Shown: positions 56,432 through 64,000 of the stretch, in pieces
Position numbering within the stretch: position 1 is the first letter of the stretch
Layout: every line of letters begins with the position of its first letter
Assembly (NCBI GenBank): GCA_000827325.1
Contig: KN832870.1
Span: 6,224,032 to 6,288,031, forward strand
Direction: 5' to 3'
Length of the DNA stretch: 64,000 bases
Source of the DNA: Oidiodendron maius Zn
Taxonomy: Eukaryota > Ascomycota > Leotiomycetes > Myxotrichaceae
Notes under the pieces: generated by a model
Databases searched by the model: none
The model's input: only the letters and a program-made list of their open reading frames with translations
What the model was told of the DNA's origin: nothing
Made by a program: the position numbers and the translations under genes

Positions 56432-58749
56432 TCAATTCGCATTGAACACACTGTCGAAACTGTGAATGGTAATACGTCCCCCTTTTGCATTCAGAGTCAC
56501 CTTCTTAATGCCGTCTTTGCCATAGACCGACAGCGTCGCAGGAACCCCGAGAGCGCCATATGTCACCGTCACACTGCTGTCCCGCCGATTTGTAGTCATC
56601 TCGATCGGTACTCCTTTATTCTTTGTCCTTTCCCCATCGAAATACTCGAAAGTTGAACTGGGTACATTCCAGCTGGGAAACACTTCAATTTCTAGCCACG
56701 GCTGCCAGTTGTTAACCCACTTTGCGTTGCCCTGTAAGATATCACCTGTTGGGACAATTGCCCCTTCCCGCACGTACACAGGGACATATTCCAATTCCAA
56801 GCTGACATTGGTCGAACTCCCGCCGACATAGACATCAGTTTTGTTAAAATATTCCAGGAATTGCCCGCCATTGGGGAAGTAGACCTGTCTCGTCCCTCCC
56901 GCATTCACAATTGGCGCAACGAAAAACGCAGAGCCGAAGGCGTATGCATCAGTGGTAGCGTATACCTTCTCATCAGCAGGATACTCGAGGAACAAGGCAC
57001 GAATAACCGGGACGCCCGTTTGAGCAGCTTCCCAAGTGTGCGATTTGATGTAAGGCATGAGGGCATTGTGCATGGCTGCTGTCTCGTTCAGGATCGACAC
57101 CAGCCGAGAGGTATACGGGTCGTACCAAGGGGTAGCGCCGGTGCCGACCCTAATCTCGTAGACTGGCGACCAGGCGCTGAAGTGCATCCAGCGAGCCCAG
57201 ACCTCTTCCAATGGCTCGCCAGATGTGCGGATGTAACCGCCGCAGTCGACTCCCCACTGGGAGAAAGCGATTATGCCGGCACGGATACCAGAGGCAACAG
57301 AGTACGCGAGACCGGTGAAGTCGGCGTGCGAGTCGCCGTTCCAGATACCAGTGCGCGAGCGCGAGCGGTCGAAAGCGGAACGGGCGAAATTGTAGAAGTT
57401 GGACACACCCCAAGTGCTCTTCATGTTATCGTACAGCAGTTGTTCGATAAGGGGCTGTTCGATGTTTTGTACGTAAACTGCCATTCGTTAGACGACTATG
57501 TAGACTCAGATATATCAGGGAACCAACACGGCATTTCGCTTTCTTCACCACGATCAATCTTGTAGCCTTTTACCCCAATACTGGTGAAATACGACATCTT
57601 CTCTAGGAAATAGTTGTAAGCCGCCGGAATGGACAGGTTAAGTGCAGGTCCAAGGAAGGCCTCGCCGTTATAGCCAGGGAAGAACCAGTTGTTCGCCACT
57701 GAGGCATTATATAGCTCAGTGTTCAGGAAGGCCCTGTTCGCTGCCCAGACCTAGAGGAATATCATTAGTCTATTCTATTCCGACTTGAGACCACAAAAAA
57801 GACCTACCTGGAAGTCAAATCCAAAGGCCGAGAGATTGGCAATAAATTCCTTCGGAGTTGGGTAGTACTTTGGGTCGAAATCGAAGTTTCCCCAGGACGT
57901 GTTACCAGTTCCATATGGGCCTGTTGCCGGTTAGTATAGAATGACGACGGTAGGGGTGGTGGGCTTACGGTCTGCGAAGAAGGACGTTGCCCGGATTTGA
58001 TTGAAGTAGAGATGGTTGACCACGTCATAATAATTCTCTTGTGCATTCTTCACGCTACCGTGGAAGTCCTCCTCAAAATCATCCGACCAGAAAGTAGGAC
58101 CGTAACTCGAGTCTGGAGGCATCTCAATGCGTGAGGATATCGCGGTGTACTCCTGAATGATAGATTTGTAGTCTCCTTTAGATTGTGGCTTAATAATATA
58201 ATAGGTAAGACTGCTTGTGTTGAACATAAACTGAGCTTGACCGGGAACAGTAAAATCAAAAGAGCCCATCTTGTCCGTGTCCGCATATACACCATATCCA
58301 GAGGAGGTTATAAAAAAGGGAGCCCGGGCATTTGACCAGTTGACTCCTGTCTTAGTCCCGAGACCCAGAAGTTGATACTTGATCCCGTTATTGGTAATCT
58401 GGTCGGACCAGGGATACTCCCACACACCAAAGAAGAGATCAGACGAGGCTACAGTGAATTGCGCCCCCGTGAAGGCCGAGGTGCTGTCGACCGTGACTTG
58501 CACCACTTGGGGATTGATGCTATGCCAGTGAATCTGCCCGCCATGATTCGCAATGGTTCCGGACGAGGACGCAAAAACTGGCTGGGCCGTAGTATTGGTT
58601 GAGCCAGCTAATATAGCGGAGTTTTGAATATTCCCATCGCCATTGAGATTACTGAATGTGAGGGAGAATGGCTTCGGTGTACTACTTGCCAGGGCGAAGC
58701 TCGAGAGATGCAGTATGGAAATCAGAATCTTGGAGAATGGCCGCATCAT
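56432..58749 (-). CDS. Secreted glycoside hydrolase family 31 (alpha-xylosidase/alpha-glucosidase-like)
   Basis: Exons 58749-57969, 57920-57808, 57750-57528 and 57477-56432 total 2163 nt and give 720 residues. A signal peptide (MMRPFSKILISILHLSSFALA) precedes an N-terminal beta-sandwich with many N-glycosylation sites. The barrel has GVKGYKIDRGEESEMP with nucleophile Asp364, and WNGDSHADFTGL with acid/base Asp421, the GH31 layout. C-terminal beta domains have WVNNWQPWLEIEVFP. The KIDRGEE form is that of extracellular fungal alpha-xylosidase-type members; the exact substrate is not decided. The third intron's GTTGGT donor is less common but restores the EMP-x-Y-x-QN match to relatives. Candidate CreA sites lie upstream. 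Confidence 0.92.
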
Positions 58750-60483
58750 TGCTCGGGGTGGTCGATCGCCTTTTCAGGTGCTTGAGAATATGCAATTGCG
58801 ACTAGGAAAATTGCTTTATTATATAAGATATAAAAGTGTGCCTCGGCAGCCTTGCTAGCGACTCCTTTAGTGTTCGATGAAGTCGATGACAGGGTAACCA
58901 ATTTCTCCGTTGCTGGTAATATTTTTTCCATCCATAGAGGAGAGAACAGTATCACAGTAATGTAAGGTTACCATTTTACCTCATCTTCAAAATTGGTAGC
59001 CAGTAGTATAACATCAGCTATAGAAGATTGTCGAGTTCTTGCTAGGCCGTACCTGACCGGACCTCTCCCATGCTCTTCCCTGTCTTGACTCCGCATTCTC
59101 CCCGCACACGTGCCCCGGGGGTGGGGTCACCCAGTCACTGCAAAGCTTTTACTTGGATATCTTCAAATCAGAGTGGAGGACAAATGGGGGTCCAGGGCTG
59201 TTCCGCGGCAAGCGCGGAAACGGGAAAGATACGAGAAGGTATGTCTCTCCTGACAGCCAAGATCAACAACTTCGGTAGTTGCTGGAAAAGACCCGGAAGG
59301 AAGTGATCGTCGATGGGAGTCTCACACTGCAGTTGGGCTGACAAAACGTTTGAGATGCCGCCCCTTGTAAATTCTTTACGCGAGCCAGGTATTAGATCAT
59401 ACGTTGACTTCAACCAATCAAATGGTTCTCTACATTTGGTTCGTTGGGGGTGGGGAGGGGGTGGCGCGGAATCCAAATTTTGTAACCGCACAGTAGCTCC
59501 TGCCACGGCTTGGACCAAAGAAGGCAAGAGATGATTACATCCGGAGCTTCTATTGAGGATTTCCCTCCAATGACCATTCGTGATGGTAGTGAACGAAGAG
59601 GAGGCTGTCCAAGCGCCGCAAGCATTGGATAGCAGCAAGGGTAGAAAGACGCCAGTGTGATATTTTCTATGGGTTTCTTGAAAGGCCTCCTCTTCTATAT
59701 TTTGTGTTGTAAACGAACTGTAAACAAACTTGTTTCAAATGTCATGTGCAAATTCGACTCGCCAAAATATGTTGAACGTAAAGGTGGATAATTTAACTCT
59801 ACCGTGTCCGTAGCAATATCGCGATCTATATATACCAGTAGAGAATCACTGTGGAGTAGCTATTTAGCTGGATAGACTCTATTAGCCTAGAGGATGCGCA
59901 TGAATATATGCTCTATATTAATTCTCGATCGTTATAAAGCTCAGAAACATATATATGACGATATACAAATACTAAATACTACAGAGGCATAGTTACAGTT
60001 AGTATACTATCAGACATTTGTCTAAATAGCCAAAGTCTGAAACATTTCTTAGCACCTCTTTTTACCCAGGATAAGCTACAATCTATTCAATATATTGATT
60101 TCTCAAATTGATTGGTATCTAACTACGACTACGCACATAGCTAGAGTAAGTTACCTGTAATGGTAAATTCATTGAGATCCTCTTCAAGATAAATGGTGTC
60201 TGTCAGATAATAGAAAAATTGTTAAAATAGAGGGGCAGGTCTGTTAGAGACTAGTCCTGTTTTGTACCATTATATACTGACTGTTGATTTACCTTCTTAG
60301 GAGAAGTCCAGTCACGTAATTTTGCATATATAGTTACATAAATTTTTGCAAAGTTTATTCACCATAGAATTGAATTTTTATTGTTGGCTATCGCGTGTGA
60401 TATAGGCAAGAAAAATCCTCACCAGGTAAACGCATAACCTAACAAAGTCCTAGATGCGCCACTTCGTCTTGTAATAGCAATTT
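58750..60483. other. Intergenic, upstream of GH31 and downstream of the jelly-roll protein
   Basis: No gene was recognised. 59640-60480 is AT-rich. The 58750-59460 part contains GC-rich boxes listed separately. Confidence 0.45.
59115..59455. promoter_or_regulatory. Cluster of candidate CreA (SYGGRG) sites upstream of GH31
   Basis: ccgggg (59115-59120) directly followed by gtgggg (59121-59126), gtggag (59173-59178) and gtgggg (59450-59455), 365-707 bp upstream of the GH31 start. CreA represses many carbohydrate-hydrolase genes through pairs of such sites. The motif is short, so single matches mean little; the adjacent pair is the best candidate. Confidence 0.4.
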
Positions 60484-61098
60484 CTACTGGGTCCAGAATT
60501 GGATATCGCTCCAGGTAACTGTGATGGCTCCCGAGCCGCTGTTTGCGGTGTAAGCGCCGAACTTGTCATAAAAAGTATCGATAGGGGCATTATTGTCGGT
60601 ATATGACTCCTTGCCATTCACGTATACGGAATACGTCTTCTTATTAGCGTCGTGAATAGTGTTGATACGCACAGTGTCCCCGACCTTCGCAACGCCACTA
60701 GCAATCGTCTTGCCATCCCCTATACTGTAGATGTCGCCGTTGCTCTTAACGGCCAGCATAAAATATGTGATATCGACACCATGAGTCTGTTTGAGCGAGA
60801 TGTGTGTGCCAGTCAGAGAGGTGATCTTGAACTCGCCTCCAAACTGGTGCACCCCCGAGGTGTAGTCATTCACATAGCGGCGCTCAGCACGCAAGTGGCC
60901 GTTAGAGCAGCCCGCACCGCTAGTGCTGCCATTAGGTGACTTGGGGAGGGTAAAGGTATCCCCAGAGGCCTTTCCTCCAGCGCATTCCTGCACACGAAAA
61001 CTGGGGCTGACCTCAGTCCACTTGCCGCTCCCAGCTGGGCTGCCAGCGAGGGCAAGGGTTGCCGCAACAATGGCGAGAAGAACGTTCTTAACAATCAT
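60484..61098 (-). CDS. Secreted beta-jelly-roll protein, alginate/glucuronan lyase-like
   Basis: Single exon of 204 residues with a signal peptide (MIVKNVLLAIVAATLALAG). The body shows beta-strand rhythm with HLRAERRYVNDYTSGVHQFGG, then ITSLTGTHISLKQTHG, YFMLAVKSNGDIYSIG and VYVNGKESYTDN, ending VTWSDIQFW. The RxExR plus YxxGxxQFxG pattern recalls polysaccharide lyases with a jelly-roll fold (PL7/PL20, alginate or glucuronan lyases). The motifs are close but not exact for either family, and some fungal members may only bind sugars. It is probably an extracellular enzyme acting on an acidic polysaccharide, of host or fungal origin. Confidence 0.72.
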   Translation of the reverse strand: MIVKNVLLAIVAATLALAGSPAGSGKWTEVSPSFRVQECAGGKASGDTFTLPKSPNGSTSGAGCSNGHLRAERRYVNDYTSGVHQFGGEFKITSLTGTHISLKQTHGVDITYFMLAVKSNGDIYSIGDGKTIASGVAKVGDTVRINTIHDANKKTYSVYVNGKESYTDNNAPIDTFYDKFGAYTANSGSGAITVTWSDIQFWTQ

Positions 61099-62243
61099 TT
61101 TTGAGTTTCGCGTGCAATAAGCTTTTTGTATAGTGTGTATGGAGAAGACAAGTTAGTAGGCCCACCACGTTAACACTCTTTATACTTCTTCAAACAATCC
61201 CGAGTAGCCAGAGAAATTCCAATTCGGAGTAGCCAAAGAAAATCCTATCCGAGTAGCAAGAGATTCAATCCGAAGTAGACAGAGAAATTCCACCTATCAT
61301 ATAGCCGCGACATAGCTAGCCAGACGTGCTCTCAGTATTGTGCAATGGAGTCAAGCACACGGTGCTACATGTGGGACGAGTAGGAAGATTAACAGTGTTG
61401 TCGATACCTCGCAAGGTAGATTAAACGTTACCCCTCAACCGCAAATATGCCAAGGTAATATGGTAACCTAATTGATTGCTGAGTTAAACACTCCGACATT
61501 ATCCTTTCTGTTATAGTAGTTACGAGCTCAGCACTACGTGGATATCATACATTATTCTAGCAAAGATATCACGAGCTAATTTTTGTAATCTAGTGTGTCA
61601 ATTCTCATGTCGGACAATCCAACCACAGATTATTACTACGAGGTCATACTTCCTCCTGCCCCGCTACGAAACCACCAACTTACCACTTAGAAGGGTGATT
61701 AATATGAACAAGAAGAATGGGGACACAACTCGTTCAAAACCCTCCACTTGGCAGGCTCCTAGCCACTTGATAATGGGTGCTCTATCCCACTGACCGAAGT
61801 ATACGATATATAGATTGAAAGTATGATGCGTTCTGATATAATATAAATCACCATATTCAATTTCTTCCGTGCATTCTATGCAGCCTGGTGCTTAGCGGGA
61901 GATGAAAGGTCAGGACTAGTACTTGTATGCAGCTGCAGCGAAACTGGACACAATGCATATACTGGTGAAACGAATGTAAAATTGATTGAAAATAAAGACC
62001 TTAAGTACTATTATTTGATACCTTTTATTGCAATTAAACTGTGACCGTAATATAAGTGTGACTCTTGCTCCTCTATGGCTTTTGCCTCTCAAGTCGCTGC
62101 TATGGTGAAACGCAACATCTCAATTTTCAGAATTTATTCGAGTCATTTATTCTGGCTATATAACCTGAGATGTAGGCAATAAATCCACTATCCCCGGGCC
62201 ATTTTATATTCAAGGTTTCTATGCTTATATATTGTCCAATGCC
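61099..62243. other. Intergenic with a tRNA-like stretch
   Basis: No protein gene was recognised. On the minus strand 61800-61720 a stretch reads tcagtgggatagagcac followed 40 nt later by gggttttgaac, resembling a tRNA A-box and a damaged B-box. The arms do not pair properly, so no tRNA gene is called. Confidence 0.4.
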
Positions 62244-62452
62244 GTATAAACTGGTATATAAGACCCCCCTATGTGGGCCGTGCGAGACAAATGCCCCCTC
62301 TAGAGGGGGGTCTTTTAGCAAAAGGGATTTACTATGTAGATGGTCCGTGCGCCATACAAATTTTGTTAGGGTGGGACAGCGAGCCTTCACTAGGGGGGCT
62401 CTTATATGCCAGGGGGTCTTATAGCGAAGGGGGGTCTTATGCCAGTTTATAC
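62244..62452. repeat. 209-bp inverted-repeat element carrying repeated GGGGGTCTTATA motifs
   Basis: The ends are inverted copies: gtataaactgg then aagacccccct at 62244-62270, and the reverse complement of 62428-62452, with a 2-bp length difference. Inside, the motif ggggggtctt(at/tt) appears about five times (near 62257, 62303, 62381, 62411 and 62428), one inverted. No target duplication was found. It looks like a small MITE or a regulatory repeat array of unknown origin. Confidence 0.75.
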
Positions 62453-62899
62453 AGAAGGTTAGTATTCTTTGACGTAGATTAATTCTATGATTGCCGGGAC
62501 GGGCTATTTCTATTGGTGCAACAAATGGGCCCGAAAAAAGCATCATGCTTTTCTCGCCCGATATTTCCGATCACAATTACACTTGGGCACTGTTACCTTC
62601 GTCCATTATTTCGCCATGTAACGTAGCTATTGTCACAGCATCCGGAAGCTAGTCCAATTTAGGTGCTGAGTAACCAACCCAAATACTGACAAGTTACTTG
62701 AGAACTGGAATACCAATAACCATAAGCTCAATGAAGGGGAGAATGTTATACATACTGAAATTATCTGAGACTGTATTTGGAATACTAGCCAAGTCAAGTA
62801 GTATAAAGATCGAGGTTTGAGCCCACTACAAGAATAGGGCTCACAGCTCGGGGGGTGTCATAAAAAGTTCCGACTGTGTATTAAATCAGGCATCAACTT
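62453..62899. other. Intergenic, nothing recognised
   Basis: No gene or known repeat was seen. Confidence 0.45.
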
Positions 62900-64000
62900 A
62901 GGTCAGGGGGTATAATGTTATCTCCGACTATATAGCCACCTAAGGCGTTAATAAGGCAGTAAAACACTAAGCCTAGCTTGAGCCTAGTATATGCTTAGCG
63001 TATAGTACAAGTTAGCCAATAGAATTGTACCAAGTATATAGGGTTTCTACCCTTCTATAGCGAATATATATACAGTATATACCTACTATATAAAGTATAT
63101 AAGTCTTCCCTCTAATTCTTTAATTTCAGTTTTCTCTTCTAGATCTAATTAAAAAATAAAGGAATTATATAATGGAATCTGCTTCAAGCAGGGAAATTGC
63201 AGCTATATCAAGGTAGCTAAATAGGATTACTATAAGTATAAGGCTAGTATAGGCTATATATATACTCTTTATATACTAAGGCTATTAGGATATACTAGTC
63301 AAGTAGGATCCCTTTAAAGATAATAGTAATATATATTTATCCTATATTAAAGAGGATAGTATAGATTTAGTATATAGTAACAAGTTAAACCCTATATAAA
63401 TAGGCCTTAAAAGAGTAAGTAAAAAGGTATATAGTTAAGTTATACTAAGTATATACTGACTATATATAGAGTATAATTCAAGAGTTTAGAGCTATTATAA
63501 ATTCTAGTAAGAATATAAGAATTAGTATATAAGGGGTATAGGACTATATTAATATTCTAGTATATCTAGAGATATATCTAGAAGGAATTGCTTACTTTAT
63601 ATACTTTATAGACCTGTTAATTAGTATAGCTATACTATAGAAAGATATTTAGAAAATAATAGTAGATCTTATATCTAAAGTATAGTCACTATATATTATA
63701 TATATATAAATTATATATAAAGCTTAATTACTTATAAAAAGTAGATATAATTCTTGATTACTATATTAAATATTAACTAAACTGATTTCTAGCTTTTATA
63801 TAAGGACAGCTATAGTCGAAAGGTTCATTATATATAGTATCAAGCCTATAAGTATAGTAGGATTAAATATTATAAATATACTTATCTAGATATACTATAT
63901 ATATACTTAGTATATAATAAGGTATAGTTAGAGTATATCAATAACTTGAGATATACCTTATACCTAGTATATACTAGCTTAATAGTATTTTAATAACTTA
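62900..64000. repeat. AT-rich, RIP-like tract, possible retroelement fossil
   Basis: From about 62900 to the window end the sequence is strikingly rich in TA steps (tatata, ctatata, agtatata) with almost no open frames on either strand. The base composition changes sharply from the gene-bearing DNA. This is what repeat-induced point mutation leaves of an old retroelement. A faint gag-like rhythm of residues can be seen around 63470-63640, too weak to name the family. Many breaks. The element, if it is one, extends beyond the window. Confidence 0.6.

Noticed and set aside
59168-59638. 156-codon minus-strand frame upstream of GH31
   Set aside because: No similarity, proline runs from GC-rich boxes, no start context or splice logic.
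62127-62546. 139-codon minus-strand frame
   Set aside because: It spans the inverted-repeat element at 62244-62452 and its apparent coding pattern comes from the repeated motif.

Overview
The window is nuclear DNA of a filamentous ascomycete (Pezizomycotina; my guess is Eurotiomycetes). The signs are short 39-82 nt introns with GT...CTAAC/CTGAC...AG signals, fungal-only families (DUF3425 bZIP factors, STAND proteins with a fungal N-terminal helical domain, FSH1 hydrolases, Diels-Alderase-like lipocalins, a highly reducing PKS) and many small secreted proteins. Exon structures were worked out by hand from splice signals, frame and family motifs. Unless an entry says otherwise, the exon lengths of each multi-exon model sum to a multiple of three. 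One assembly gap of Ns lies at 3378-3986.

Layout. 1-635 (-) is the 5' part of a nucleoside-phosphorylase-domain gene that leaves the window. 974-4685 is a Mutator-like (MULE) DNA transposon with 160-bp perfect terminal inverted repeats and a 9-bp target duplication. 5405-6994 (-) is an aldehyde dehydrogenase. 9616-10856 (+) is a Diels-Alderase-family lipocalin. 11-18.3 kb is gene-poor and relic-rich: probable pogo-like and nickel-transporter fragments, one small secreted protein, three solo-LTR-like copies, and a 1.57-kb copia element with two LTRs and only gag. 19385-23012 (-) is a fungal NLR-type gene (helical domain, NACHT, about 13 near-identical ankyrin repeats) with two in-frame stops.

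The centre, 23.9-40.7 kb, looks like a biosynthetic gene cluster: an intact 2542-residue highly reducing PKS (KS-AT-DH-MT-ER-KR-ACP), a divergent FSH1/LovG-type hydrolase, an ornithine-cyclodeaminase/ketimine-reductase-like enzyme, a bZIP-DUF3425 regulator and a divergent ACC-synthase-like PLP enzyme. Together they suggest a polyketide that is offloaded by a separate hydrolase and then aminated or joined to an amino acid, with reduction of a C=N bond. The aldehyde dehydrogenase and the Diels-Alderase homologue, 13-18 kb away beyond transposon debris and the NLR pseudogene, could be displaced members. This is inference from gene content.

The right side holds a secreted protein of unknown function (41.2-42.2 kb), an ankyrin protein, a 683-residue Cys/Thr-rich secreted protein (44.9-47.2 kb), a CYP7/CYP8-like P450, a DUF7025-type AAA+ ATPase, an F-box protein, a secreted GH31 glycosidase and a secreted jelly-roll protein resembling alginate/glucuronan lyases. 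The window ends in visibly AT-rich, gene-free DNA. No rRNA gene, convincing tRNA gene or CRISPR array was seen.
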